From Callorhinus ursinus (taxonomy: Eukaryota > Chordata > Mammalia > Carnivora > Otariidae): a DNA stretch of 64,000 bases. The stretch spans positions 840,824 to 904,823 of the forward strand of contig NW_020312849.1 in NCBI RefSeq assembly GCF_003265705.1, written 5' to 3'. The translations under genes and the position numbers were made by a program. Below the pieces are notes generated by a model. It saw nothing but the letters and a program-made list of their open reading frames with translations, did not search any database and was not told the DNA's origin. This document shows positions 35,231 through 45,612 of this stretch, one piece after another. How positions within the stretch are numbered: position 1 is the stretch's first letter; each line of letters begins with the position of its first letter.

Positions 35231-36026
35231 ATAATGTCAAATTTTTTGAGCCACCCTCTCCAGCTTCCGGATATGAAACCATTGCCACCACCCCACCCCA
35301 ACTCGAGCACCTTCTATCTACTGATTTTAGTTATTTATTTGCCAGTCTTCTTTGTACTCACTCTCTTCTGTTCCTCCCTCCGGTTCCTCCCCACCCTCTC
35401 CACTCTGCTGACTGACTCAGGACTAGTCAGTGCTTAGCTGATGGGTCCCAACAAGAAGAAAGGAGAGGGAAGTGAGTGTATTTACTCCCTGCTGCGTCAC
35501 TTAAAGCAGGTTGTCCCTTTCCCTCCGAGATGATAGCTCCTCTCAAAGTGACCCTCTCCAGGAAAGGTTTTTGAATTACTCTTTCCAGGTTTTGTTAACA
35601 ATACCTCCCTGTGTCCCTTCAGGCCTAGGGATAACAGCCCAGGATACTGCCCTGTCCTGGTTGCTTTCCTCTACCCTTCCCACACTTTTGAAAATGGTCC
35701 ATTTAATCAACCTATTTAGACTATTTTCATTTGAATGTGCCATCTGGTTCCTGCTGGATGTCTGACTCACTCCGTATATACTCAACAAATGCAACCCAGA
35801 CCGTCACAAAACTGGAGTTGTAACTATTCACTTTGCTGATACTGATGGTTAAATGGTCCAGAAAATACTGGCATGGCTCCCACTGCTCGCCTCTGGTACT
35901 CAACAATGCATTGCTCAGATACTTCACAATCCCTGCCGGAAGGAGAAAGAAACTTCACTATTAAACTTCGGTGATAAAGTTCATCTTCAGTGGCTTATGA
36001 ACTAAGAGTTATGTTATGCTTTCCTT
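35231..36026. other. Unique intergenic
   Basis: C/T-rich left part. No repeat or gene recognised. Confidence 0.5.
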
Positions 36027-36044
36027 TAAAGTTCAGAATTTTTT

Positions 36045-36232
36045 TAAGTTTTTTTTTAAGATTTTATTTATTTGAGAGAGAGAGAGAGCATGAGCAGTGG
36101 GGGAGGGATGTAGAGAGAGAAGCATGCTCCCCACGGAGCGGGGAGCCCCACAGAGGGCTTGATCCCAGGACCCCTGGATTATGACCTGAGCTGAAGGTAG
36201 ACGTTTAACTCACCGAGCCACTGAGGTGCCCC
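36045..36232 (-). mobile_element. SINEC
   Basis: TAAAGTTCAGA followed by a T run at about 36027-36044, repeated from 36233. Confidence 0.9.
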
Positions 36233-36298
36233 TAAAGTTCAGATTTTTAATCTTATGAAAACTCTCATGTTAGATATATCTGTGCCAGAGCTATTTTA

Positions 36299-36479
36299 TT
36301 TTATTTTATTTTTATTTGAGAGAGAGAGAGGGAGCCAGGGGAGCGGCAGAGGGAGAGAGAGAATCTCAATGGACTCCCCACTGCCCAACGCGGGGCTCTA
36401 TCTCACCACCATGAGATCATGACCTGAGCAAAAATCAAGAGTGGAACGCTCAACTGACTGAGCCATTCAGGCACCCCAC
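36299..36479 (-). mobile_element. SINEC, older
   Basis: TSD AGAGCTATTTTA at 36287-36298 and 36480-36491. Confidence 0.9.
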
Positions 36480-36506
36480 AGAGCTATTTTAATAATAGCA
36501 TGAATC

Positions 36507-36610
36507 CAGGCACCTGGCTGGCTCAGTCAGCAAAGCATGCAACTTTTTTTGATCTCAGGTTGTGAGTTCAAGCCCCACTCTGGGTGTAGAGATTACTTAA
36601 GAATAAAATC
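36507..36610 (+). mobile_element. Short tRNA-Lys-like SINE, host of two SINEs
   Basis: GGCACCTGGCTGGCTCAGTC ... CTGGGTGTAGAGATTACTTA. Its AAGAATAAAATC tail recurs at 37027 after two inserted SINEs. Confidence 0.83.
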
Positions 36611-36820
36611 CTTTTTTTTAATTTTTAAAAAAGATTTTATTTATTTATTTGAGAGAGAGAATGAGATAGAGAGAGAGAGCATGAGAGGGGGGAGAGTCAG
36701 AGGGAGAAGCAGACTCCCTGCTGAGCAGGGAGCCCGATGCGGGACTCAATCCCAGGACTCCAGGACCATGACCCGAGCCGAAGGCAGTCGCCTAACCAAC
36801 TGAGCCACCCAGGTGCCGCA
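36611..36820 (-). mobile_element. SINEC type A, nested
   Basis: Ends GAGCCACCCAGGTGCCGC; inserted in the tail of the short SINE at 36507. Confidence 0.9.
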
Positions 36821-36827
36821 ATCTTTT

Positions 36828-37026
36828 TTTTTTCTTTCAAGATTTTATTTATCTATTAGACAGAGAGAGACACAGTGAGAGAGGGAACAGAAGCAGAGGG
36901 AGTGGGAGAGGGAGAAGCAGGCTTCCCGCTGAGCAGGGAGCCCGATGCGGGGCTTGATCCCAGGACCCTGGGATCATGACCTGAGCCGAAGGCAGACGCT
37001 TAACGACTGAGCTACCCAGGCACCCC
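36828..37026 (-). mobile_element. SINEC type B, nested
   Basis: Follows the previous one. The shared outer TSD is AAGAATAAAATC (about 36599 and 37027). Confidence 0.9.
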
Positions 37027-37077
37027 AAGAATAAAATCTTTAAAAAAAAATTCTCTATTAAAAGGGGGTTGGGGGAT

Positions 37078-37120
37078 GGGTTAGCCTGGTGATGAGTATT
37101 AAAGAGGGCATGTACTGGGG
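37078..37120 (+). repeat. L1 3' UTR scrap
   Basis: GATGAGTATTAAAGAGGGCA resembles the L1 3' UTR segment at about 1600, without a tail. Only about 40 bases remain. Confidence 0.4.
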
Positions 37121-37544
37121 GCGCCTTTGGCAGCATTATTTGGGAAGTTAAGTTTCTGGCTGTGCTTAGTCTAAGCTTCAGTTTCACAGAGAAAATGCTT
37201 TTTGAGTATTAAGGAGACACTAAATGTGTTAAGGCGGAATTGTTAGGTGTAGAAGGAATGCTTCAAACTTGATAAAAAACAAAAACAAAAACAAGTGAAG
37301 GTGACCAAGGGTTAACTCAAACCATTCTATCATTTTCTTGATACGGTTCTCCTGACTTTCAGTTGGACGTGTTTTGCTCTCACAGAGGAGAGGGTGTGGA
37401 TCAGGAAGTTAAAAAAGACAGGAAGGCTGAATCAAGGCCAAGGAAAACTTAGGCTTCCTCACTACATACTGAGCAATCCTCTCTTCACACTCCTCACTCT
37501 TGACTGCTCTCATCTAATCCGTGTCTGCAGTTCCCACTATTGAT

Positions 37545-38070
37545 GTAATTTTTCAGTGTTGGTAAGGTCCGGGGCCAATGGCCAAGAAAGAATTCTTGAG
37601 ACATCTTTGGTGCAAATAGGTGATTTTATGAAAGCACGGAGATGGAGCCCTGGGCAGAAAGAGCGGCTGCATGGGGGTTGGGAGGAATGGCCAGATTATA
37701 TACTTGGGAGTTGGGGTTTAGGAAAAAGGGAGGTTTTCAAATGAAAAAAAAAAAAAAAAGGAAAAAGGGAGGTTTTCAAAGGAACTTTCATATGCTAAAG
37801 AGGACCTACAAGATCCTGCAGGCCTTGCCATTGTCAAGTTAAGGTTGTTTTACCCTCTAGCCAAGCATTAACAGGAAGACAGGTGGGAGTTTCCTTCTGG
37901 GAGTTCGGTCATTGATAAGAATTCTTTTTTTCTTATAAAGCACTAAAACATTTGTAAACTGAGGGAGACTCAGGTCCTGCAGGACTGTAATCTCTAGAAA
38001 TTGACCATTTGTTTTTCCTTCCCTTAGCTTTAGGGCAGCCCGGAGGGCCTGAGGAATGTCACAAAGATCC
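37545..38070 (-). repeat. LTR copy B1, minus strand
   Basis: GGCCAAGAAAGAATTCTTGA, CTTTGGTGCAAATAGGTGAT, TTTCATATGCTAAAGAGGAC and GCCATTGTCAAGTTAAGGTT are shared in order with 40291-41075 and 41515-41935. Class I LTR-like. Confidence 0.55.
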
Positions 38071-38088
38071 CACCGGGGAGTCAGGGAC

Positions 38089-38117
<29 letters not shown>
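38089..38117 (+). repeat. Homopolymer of 29 G
   Basis: An uninterrupted G run at the edge of LTR copy B1, followed by TTGGTTGTGGGGTGTC. Real G runs of this length are rare and hard to sequence, so the true length is uncertain. Confidence 0.9.
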
Positions 38118-38119
<2 letters not shown>

Positions 38120-38149
38120 GGTTGTGGGGTGTCAGCTTGTGCTTTGTCC

Positions 38150-38640
38150 TCAGCTCACCTTCTGCTCCCTCATCACTGTCACAGATGATTTAATTTAATT
38201 TAATCTTTAACCCAGACCTTTCTGAGCTCCAGCCCCACACAGTTGTCTTCTTGACCTTGCCAAGCGGAGGTGTCTCAAAGAATACCTGGAAGTCATAACC
38301 TTCTTTCCCATGCCCAAGTTTGCTCCCCTTCCTGTATTCTCTGCGTCATAAAGTGACATCATCATCCATTCAGTTACATAAGTCAGGTGCCTGAGAATCA
38401 CCGGGACACATCCCCTCATTGTCTCATCACTCCTCATCCACCTTCTCTCCAAAATACATCTCAAACACATCCACTCTGTCCTTCTCCGGGGCCAACTCCC
38501 TAGTCCTGCTCCCACCACCTCTGGCTCTTGTCCAGAGAACAGCAGTCACTGCCTAACTGGTTTCTCAGTATCCACTCTTCCCCTTCTTTTGATTAGTTCT
38601 CAGGCTAGAGCTAGAGAGTTCTCAGGCTAGAGTAACTGTT
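38150..38640 (+). repeat. L2-like relic
   Basis: CTCATCCACCTTCTCTCCAA and GTCACTGCCTAACTGGTTTC resemble the L2 3' region. Weak, ancient match. Confidence 0.35.
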
Positions 38641-38782
38641 TTGAAATGTGAATATGTTCATGTTAATACCCATCCACTTGCGCACATACGCACACAGAGC
38701 TTTCCTTCTTCATTAATACTTCAGTAAATTCCTGTTTTACGAAAATCAAAATTTTTAACATGGCTTATGAATTCCTGCATTT

Positions 38783-38803
38783 TTTAAGATTATTTATTTA
38801 TTT

Positions 38804-38853
<50 letters not shown>

Positions 38854-38987
38854 GAGAGGGGGGAGGGTCAGAGGGAGCAGACTCCCCGCCGAGCAGGGAG
38901 CCCGATGTGGGACCCGATCCCGGGACTCCAGGATCATGACCTGAGCTGAAGGCAGTCGCTTAACCAACTGAGCCACCCAGGCGCCCA
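38783..38987 (-). mobile_element. SINEC type A with long GA run
   Basis: About 20 GA units at 38810-38850. Ends GAGCCACCCAGGCGCCC. Confidence 0.92.
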
Positions 38988-39029
38988 AATTTCTGCATGT
39001 TTTGGTCCTGTTCTACTTCTCCAAACTGA

Positions 39030-39196
39030 TCTTATTTCCACTCTACCTCCTACTAACTGTATAACCCTGAATAAGTTACTTAACTTCTCTGTGCTTCAGT
39101 TTCTTTATCTGTAAAAATGGGAATGATAATAGTATCTTCCTCCTAGGATTGTTGTGAGAATTAGTGTAAAGTGCTTTAGAACTTAATAAGTACTCG
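39030..39196 (-). repeat. MIR, minus strand
   Basis: GTATAACCCTGAATAAGTTA, CTTAACTTCTCTGTGCTTCA and CTCCTAGGATTGTTGTGAGA are the reverse complement of a MIR. Confidence 0.75.
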
Positions 39197-39394
39197 TGGC
39201 GCCTGGGTGGCTTAGTCGTTAAGCGTCTGCTTCCGCTCAGGTCACGATCCTAGGGTCCCGGGATCAAGCCCCGCATCGGGCTCCCTGCTTGGTGGGAAGC
39301 CTGCTTCTCCCTCTCCCACTCCCCCTGCTTGTGTTCCCTGTCTTGCTGTGTCTCTCTGTCAAATAAATAAAGTCTTAAAAAAAAATAAAAATAA
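39197..39394 (+). mobile_element. SINEC type B
   Basis: AATAAGTAC before and after; small deletion in CTGCTTCCGCTCAGG. Confidence 0.9.
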
Positions 39395-39651
39395 GTACCC
39401 AACAAATGTTGGTTATTAGCATATCTTAGCTCCTTCAATCACACTGATGGTTTTTCTTCAAAGGTGTCATACTTCCTTCTACCACAGTACCTTTGCACAA
39501 CGTGCCCACTCTGTTTAGAGCACTGATCCTTCCCATTGTCAACTGGCATCATTTCCTCCAGGAAGCTTTTATGATCTCATTAACTAGAAAGGTCCTTCTA
39601 TTATGTGATATCATAGCAATATATACCTTTCCTTAATAGCACTTATTATAT

Positions 39652-39855
39652 ATATATTTAAAAGATTTTATTTATTTATTTGAGAGAGCGAGAATGAGAG
39701 AGAGAGAGAGAGAGCACATGAGAGGGGGGAGGGTCAGAGGGAGAAGCAGACTCCCCGCTGAGCAGGGAGCCCGATGGGGGACTCGATCCCGGTTCTCCAG
39801 GATCATGACCTGAGCTGAAGGCAGTCGCTTAACCAACTGAGCCGCCCAAGTGCCC
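39652..39855 (-). mobile_element. SINEC type A
   Basis: TSD AATAGCACTTATTATAT at 39635-39651 and 39856-39872. Confidence 0.94.
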
Positions 39856-40290
39856 AATAGCACTTATTATATTTTTGCATTTATTTTGGTGATCACTTGA
39901 CTAATGTCTCTCTCTCTCTGTCTCTCTCGCTCTCTCTGCTGAAGTCCATGAAGTCAGGATGGGACTGACTGGATCGTTTTTTCCCTCTGGTCCCAAATAG
40001 ACCAGGTTTAGCTGCTCACCACTGACAAAATCCAAAGGCAGAGAGACAGTGGTGAAACAAGAAATGGATTTAGTTCAGTGAGACCAACACTGACAGACAG
40101 TGGACTAGTGTATCAAAGACTGTCTCCAAAGGGCCACAAATACTTCCAGGTTTATATAAGGAAAATGTGGGGCAAAGGTAGGTGGGTGGGTACATGCAGA
40201 CAGGCAGTGAAGGTCAAATGATCACTGTCTTGGAGTGAACCATGGTTGGGGTCTTGCTGGCTCAGGGCAGTCCCTATTGATGCAGGAAAA

Positions 40291-41075
40291 GATGTTAGGG
40301 TTCAAAGCCTATGGCCAAGAAAGAATTCTTGAGATGTCTTTGAGACGTCTTTGGTGCAAAAAAGTGATTTTATTAAAGCACAGGGCAGAAAGAGCTGCAT
40401 TGGGGTCATATGCTTTTTTTTTTTTTTTTTAAGATTTTATTTATTTATTTGACAGAGACACAGCGAGAGGGAACACAAGCAGGGGGAGTGGGAGAGGGAG
40501 AAGCAGGCTTCCCGTGGAGCAGGGAGCCCGATGCGGGGCTCGATCCCTGGACCCTGGGATCATGACCTGAGCAGAAGGCAGACGCTTAACGACTGAGTCA
40601 CCTAGGCGCCCGGGGTCGTATACCTTCAAGTTGGGAGGGGATTAGGGATAGTGTAGGCCTCCCAGGTACTTTGGAAACAAGATTTCCAGGATCCTGAGGG
40701 GGCTAGCTATTATTAGGAAAGGTCATTTATTACTGTTCAGTAGAAACTCAGTCATGAGACCCTTCAGATGTATATCTGTGGGTCATATGCTTGGGGGATG
40801 ATTGCCAACATGTATCTTGAGGGGGGGGATAGAGATAAAGGAAGTTTCTGAAGTAATTTTTATATGTTAAAGTAGACTTACAGGATTCTGGGGTTTCGGG
40901 CTAAGATTGCCTTTTGCCTTTAGTAAAGTAACAACATTGAGGCAGTTGAATCCCTAGAGGAAGTTCACTCTACTGGTTTCACGGACTTGTCAATGGGCTG
41001 TAGGTAGTAAGGAAATTTAATAATTTATCTTCTGCCTTTGTTTCCCACATCACCTATTGCTTGAGGGGGTAGTTG
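40291..41075 (-). repeat. LTR copy B2, minus strand
   Basis: Shares GGCCAAGAAAGAATTCTTGA and TTGTCAATGGGCTGTAGG with its relatives. Interrupted by the SINE at 40414-40611. A further LTR-like stretch at about 39960-40290 precedes it. Confidence 0.55.
40414..40611 (-). mobile_element. SINEC type B in LTR B2
   Basis: TSD GGGGTCATATGC at 40402-40413, GGGGTCGTATAC at 40612-40623. Confidence 0.92.
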
Positions 41076-41255
41076 CGGTTCCCATCAGGGGATACTTTGC
41101 CCTCAGGGTCTTCCACCTGAACCAAGAGACTAGCTGGAAAGAAGAACCCAACTAGAAAGTTTGGAAGTCAAAATGGAGCAGCTGTAGTCCTCTTTCAAGT
41201 GCCCCTCACCCCTGCATTTTTTAAGGGTCAACTATATATTATTCCACTAATTCTT

Positions 41256-41458
41256 TTTTTTTTTTTAAGATTTTATTCATTTATTTATTTGACAGAGAGA
41301 GACACAGTGAGAGAGGGAACACAAGCAGGGGGAACAGGAGAGGGAGAAGCAGGCTTCCCGTGGAGCTGAGAACCTGATGTGGGGCTCCATCCCAGGACCC
41401 TGGGACCATGATCTGAGCCGAAGACAGTTGCTTAACAACTGAGCCACCCAGGCGCCCC
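41256..41458 (-). mobile_element. SINEC type B
   Basis: TSD TCCACTAATTCTT at 41243-41255 and 41459-41471. Confidence 0.94.
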
Positions 41459-41514
41459 TCCACTAATTCTTAATTAGAGAAAAAAAAATCCTCTCAGGTA
41501 AATGCTATTATTGA

Positions 41515-41935
41515 TGTAGTTTTTAGAATGTTTTGGTGAGGTTGGTGGGGTCCAGAGTCAACGGCCAAAAAAAGAATTCTAAGATGTCTTTGGTGCAAAA
41601 TGGTGGTTTTATGAAAGCACAGTTACAGGACCCCGGGGCAGAAGGAGCTCCTGCTCCGGGATTGTGAGAGGCAACTGATTATATACTTCAGGGTTGGGGG
41701 AAGTGAAGATAAGGGAAGTTCCAAAAGGATTTTCATATGCTAAAGAAGACACAGGATACGGGAGGCCTTGCTATTGTCAAACCAAGGTTGTTTTTCTCTC
41801 TAGCAAGGCATTCATTCACATTAAGACAGTTAGGACCTTCCTGCCTCAAGTATTGATTTGTCAATGGGCTGCAGGTTATAAGGACATTTAATTTTATCCA
41901 AATTTCCTTCTGCTTTTGTTTCCCACGTCATTATT
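41515..41935 (-). repeat. LTR copy B3, minus strand
   Basis: CGGCCAAAAAAAGAATTCTA, GTGGTTTTATGAAAGCACAG and TTGTCAATGGGCTGCAGGTT match B1 and B2. It lies about 440 bases from B2 in the same orientation. Confidence 0.55.
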
Positions 41936-42070
41936 ATCCTCATTTTACAGCTGGGAACATGGAGGTTCAGAGAGATGAAGAAATTTACCTAAAATTATAG
42001 GGCCAGTGGAGCCAGATTTTAAACGCTGATAGTCTGATGCCACAGCCCACACCTGTATGTGCTGAAGCAT
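41936..42070 (+). repeat. MIR fragment
   Basis: TATCCTCATTTTACAGCTGG ... GGTTCAGAGAGATGAAGAAA ... AGTCTGATGCCACAGCCCA follows MIR. Confidence 0.7.
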
Positions 42071-42302
42071 AGTGCCTAGACACAGCTAGTGATCTTAACT
42101 CATTAGCTTCTCATCCAGTTGGCTGAGCTACAAAGACTGCTCAAATTGTCCTCATAAACTTCCAGACATGTTCTGTGAACACAGACATCATTCACCTCGG
42201 GATCAGACAGCAAAGTTATCCAGATTCAAAGCAACACACCTTGATTTGTGGTTGGTATATGATGAGTACTGCTGGCATGATGTAGGTGCTCAATAAATAC
42301 TT

Positions 42303-42500
42303 TTTTTTTTTAAGATTTTATTTATTTGAGGGAGAGAGAATGAGAGAGAGAGAAAGCACATGAGGGGGGGAAGGGTCAGAGGGAGAAGCAGACTCCCTGC
42401 TGAGCAGGGAGCCCAATGCGGGCGGGCTCGATCCAGGGACTCCAGGATCATGACCTGAGCCGAAGGCAGCCGCTTAACCAACTGAGCCACCCAGGCGCCC
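42303..42500 (-). mobile_element. SINEC type A
   Basis: TSD CTCAATAAATACT at 42289-42301 and 42501-42513. Confidence 0.93.
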
Positions 42501-42513
42501 CTCAATAAATACT

Positions 42514-42889
42514 TACTTATTGAATGACTAAATGGATCATACCAGTCAAACCATCATTTACCCTTTAATTGGGTTATGAATATTTTCCCCTATAATTTCC
42601 CCATAATTCAGGATTCTCTCCAAAAATACAGAGTAAAAGATTTCCTTCTTAATTCATTCTCTGTAGTCCAAACAATCTGATCATAAATGCATGACCTTGA
42701 CAACCATCCATCTATCCACTGTACACCTATTGTTGACCAAGCTACAGTGTTTCCTGCCTTTGCCTTAATGGACTCATTTTTCTCTGATGACCATGCAGCC
42801 TGGCATCCCTTCAGTCTTCTCTCCTTTCATAGGTGGGCCTGTTCAATATTTCTCTTTGTGATGCTCCACACAGGCAGTTTCACCTGTTT
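42514..42889. other. Intergenic, nothing recognised
   Basis: No gene or clear repeat. Confidence 0.5.
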
Positions 42890-43092
42890 CTCTCTCTCTC
42901 TTTTTTTAAAGATTTTATTTATTTATTTGAGAGAGAGAGAGAGAGAGAAACAGCATGAGAAGGGAGAAGGTCTGAGGGAGTAGCAGGCTCCCTGCCGAGC
43001 CGGGATCCCGATGTGGGACTTGGTCCCAGGACTCCGGGACCACGACCTGAGCCGAAGGCAGTCGCCTAACCAACTGAGCCACCCAGGCGCCC
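42890..43092 (-). mobile_element. SINEC type A
   Basis: TCACCTGTT flanks both sides (about 42880 and 43093). Confidence 0.9.
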
Positions 43093-43329
43093 TCACCTGT
43101 TACTCTTACTGTAATTGTTACCTGTCACTGTTATACCCAGCAAGACTTTCTCTCCCAAGCCCAACCTACACTACTGCAAGAGGTACCTTGCCATCAATTC
43201 CAAACTGATTTTCAGAAACCATTTCTATCTGAAGTAAACTCTCTCATAATCAAAAGTAGTCCTTTTCTCTTTTGTGAAAATATACATATTCATTGCATAT
43301 AGTTTCTTAGATTCCACATAAACCCCCCA

Positions 43330-43540
43330 AATAACTATTAACGCTAGATGATATTTAAAGAGCCTGTACTAATAATAAAAATAAATAAAGAGCCCGAACT
43401 GTATGTTAATTGCTGAGTTAACAAATTACATTACTATTCCAGTTTTAAGATGAGGAAATTTCACCAGGGTGTGAAAAGACTTTCTTAAGATCCTTAGCTG
43501 GTATTTGCGATTCTGGATTTACATCCAGGTCTATCCACTT
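43330..43540 (+). repeat. MIR-like fragment
   Basis: TTCCAGTTTTAAGATGAGGA and TTACATCCAGGTCTATCCAC recall MIR. It contains a short internal repeat, AATAAAGAGCC. Confidence 0.5.
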
Positions 43541-43578
43541 GTAAAACCAGCCATCTCTACCACCGACAACATCTTTTT

Positions 43579-43814
43579 ATTTATTTATTACATTTTTTAA
43601 AAGATTTATTTATTTATTTTGAGAGAGAGGGAGAGAGGGAGGGAGGGAGGGAGAGCGTGCTCACGAGCAGTGGGGAGGGGCAGAAGGAGAGGGAGAGAGA
43701 GTCTTAAGCAGACTCCCCACTGAGCACGGAGCACTACTGGGCTGGATCTCCCAACCCGGTGATCATTACCTGAGCCAAAATAAAGAGTCTGTCTCTTAGC
43801 CACCCAGATGCCCT
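43579..43814 (-). mobile_element. Old SINEC
   Basis: GACAACATCTTTTT before and GACAGCATCTTTTT after. The head is degraded (TCTTAGCCACCCAGATGCCC). Confidence 0.88.
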
Positions 43815-43942
43815 GACAGCATCTTTTTAAAAGGCTAATTAGTATTCTGCTGTATAGCTGTGCCAAAAGACTCAGCAGTGTCTTCCCTACTATTGGATTT
43901 TTAGGTGATTTCCAAGTTTTAATATTAGAAATGTCAGTTTGG

Positions 43943-44058
43943 GGGTGCCTGGCTGGCTCAGTCAGTAGAGCATGTGACTCTTGATCTCGGGATTGTAAGT
44001 GCTTGCCCCACGCTGGGTGTAGAGGTTACTTAAAAAAAATAAAACCTTAAAAAAATAA
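43943..44058 (+). mobile_element. Short tRNA-Lys-like SINE
   Basis: GTGCCTGGCTGGCTCAGTCA then GTAGAGCATGTGACTCTTGA closely follow a tRNA-Lys gene through the anticodon arm. Confidence 0.85.
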
Positions 44059-44269
44059 ATGCAGTTTGATGAACATTACAGTTAAATCTTTTCTTTGAAG
44101 TAAAAATCGCATTATCTTTTCTCTTGAGTACATAAGTAATATACGCTTACTATAAAAAATCGAGGAACATGAGTCAAATCTGGTCTGCTCCTTCCCCTCC
44201 ATTTTTGTATGGTCTATGAACTCAGAATATATATATTTTTTGGATATATATATTTGGATATATATATAT

Positions 44270-44461
44270 ATTTTAAAGATTTTATTTATTTATTTGACAG
44301 AGAGAGAGAGAGCGAGAGCAGGAACACAAGCAGCGGGAGTGGGAGAGGGAGAAGCAGGCCTCCTGCAGAGCAGGAAGCCCGATGCAGGACTCATCCCAGG
44401 ACCCTGGGATCATGACCCGAGCCGAAGGCAGACGCCCAACGACTGAGCCACCCAGGCGCCC
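44270..44461 (-). mobile_element. SINEC type B
   Basis: Bounded by TGGATATATATAT-like sequence on both sides. Confidence 0.92.
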
Positions 44462-44475
44462 TGGATATATATATG

Positions 44476-44656
44476 TTTTAAAGATTTTATTTATTTATTT
44501 GTCGGAGAGAGAGAGAAAGCGAGAGAGTGGCAGACAGAGGGAGAAGCAGGCTCCCCACTGAGCAGGGAACCTGATGCAGAACTTGATCCCAGGACCCTGG
44601 GATCATGACCCGAGCCGAAGGCAGACACTTAACTGACTGAGCCACCCAGGTGTCCC
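44476..44656 (-). mobile_element. SINEC
   Basis: GTTTTAAAGATTTTATTTAT ... GAGCCACCCAGGTGTCCC, 14 bases after the previous SINE. Confidence 0.9.
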
Positions 44657-44708
44657 TCGATTTTATATTTTTTAATGATTGAAAAAAATTTAAAAAGAAT
44701 AATATATT

Positions 44709-44902
44709 TTTTTAAAGATTTTATTTATTTATTTGACAGAGACAGAGATAGAGCAGGAACAGAAGCAGGGCAGCGGGAGTGGGAGAGTGAGAAGCAGGCT
44801 TCCTGCCGAGCAGGGAGCCCGATGCGGGACTCAATCCCGGGACCCCAGGATCATGACCTGAGCCGAAGGCAGACGCTTAACGACTGAGCCACCCAGGCGC
44901 CC
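44709..44902 (-). mobile_element. SINEC type B
   Basis: TSD TAAAAAGAATAATATATT at 44691-44708; TAAAAAGAATAATATTTT at 44903-44920. Confidence 0.93.
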
Positions 44903-45073
44903 TAAAAAGAATAATATTTTGTGACACATGAAAATTATATGAAATTCAAGTTTCAGTGTATAAATAACGTTTCACTGGACCACAGCCATATGCATTTATT
45001 TATATATTGTCTGTGCTACTTTCATGCTCCCATGTTAGAGCTGAATAATTGTGACAAGAATATATGGACTGCC

Positions 45074-45300
45074 GGGGCGCCACGGTGGCTCAGTTGGTTA
45101 AGCGACTGCCTTCGGCTCAGGTCATGATCCNNNNNNNNNNCTGCCTTCGGCTCAGGTCATGATCCTGGAGTCCCGGGATCGAGTCCCGCATCGGGCTTCC
45201 TGCTCGGCAGGGAGTCTGCTTCTCCCTCTGACCCTCCCCCCTCTCATGCTCTCTCTCTCTCATTCTCTCTCTCAAATAAATAAAATCTTTAAATAAAAAA
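45074..45300 (+). mobile_element. SINEC type A containing the assembly gap
   Basis: GGGGCGCCACGGTGGCTCAG head, then the N gap at 45131-45140, then body and tail. Confidence 0.9.
45131..45140. other. Assembly gap (10 N)
   Basis: Ten N inside a plus-strand type A SINE. The 25 bases before it (45106-45130) and after it (45141-45165) are identical. Confidence 0.98.
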
Positions 45301-45309
45301 AAGATTTTA

Positions 45310-45502
45310 GGGCGCCTGGGTGGCTCAGTTGGTAAAGCGACTGCCTTCGGCTCAGGTCATGATCCTGGAGTCCCGGGATCGAGTCCCGCATCGGGCTCCC
45401 TGCTCGGCGGGGAGTCTGCTTCTCCCTCTGACCCTCTTCCCTCTCGTGCTCTCTCTCTCTCATTCTCTCTCTCTCAAATAAATAAATAAAATCTTAAAAA
45501 AA
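45310..45502 (+). mobile_element. SINEC type A
   Basis: AAAGATTTTA flanks both ends. It follows the gapped SINE in the same orientation. Confidence 0.92.
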
Positions 45503-45504
45503 AA

Positions 45505-45611
45505 AAAAGATTTTATTTCTAAGTAATCTGTACATCCAACGTGGGGCTGGAACTCACAACCCTGAGATCAAGAGTTGCCTGCCCCACCGACAGAGCCAGC
45601 CAGGTACCCTG
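45505..45611 (-). mobile_element. Short tRNA-Lys-like SINE, minus
   Basis: AAGTAATCTGTACATCCAAC, GTGGGGCTGGAACTCACAAC and GATCAAGAGTTGCCTGCCCC. Confidence 0.82.
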
Positions 45612-45612
45612 C

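Noticed and set aside
43943..44020. Possible tRNA-Lys gene
   Set aside because: The tRNA-like part is degenerate, runs into a SINE body and A-rich tail, and many similar copies occur.
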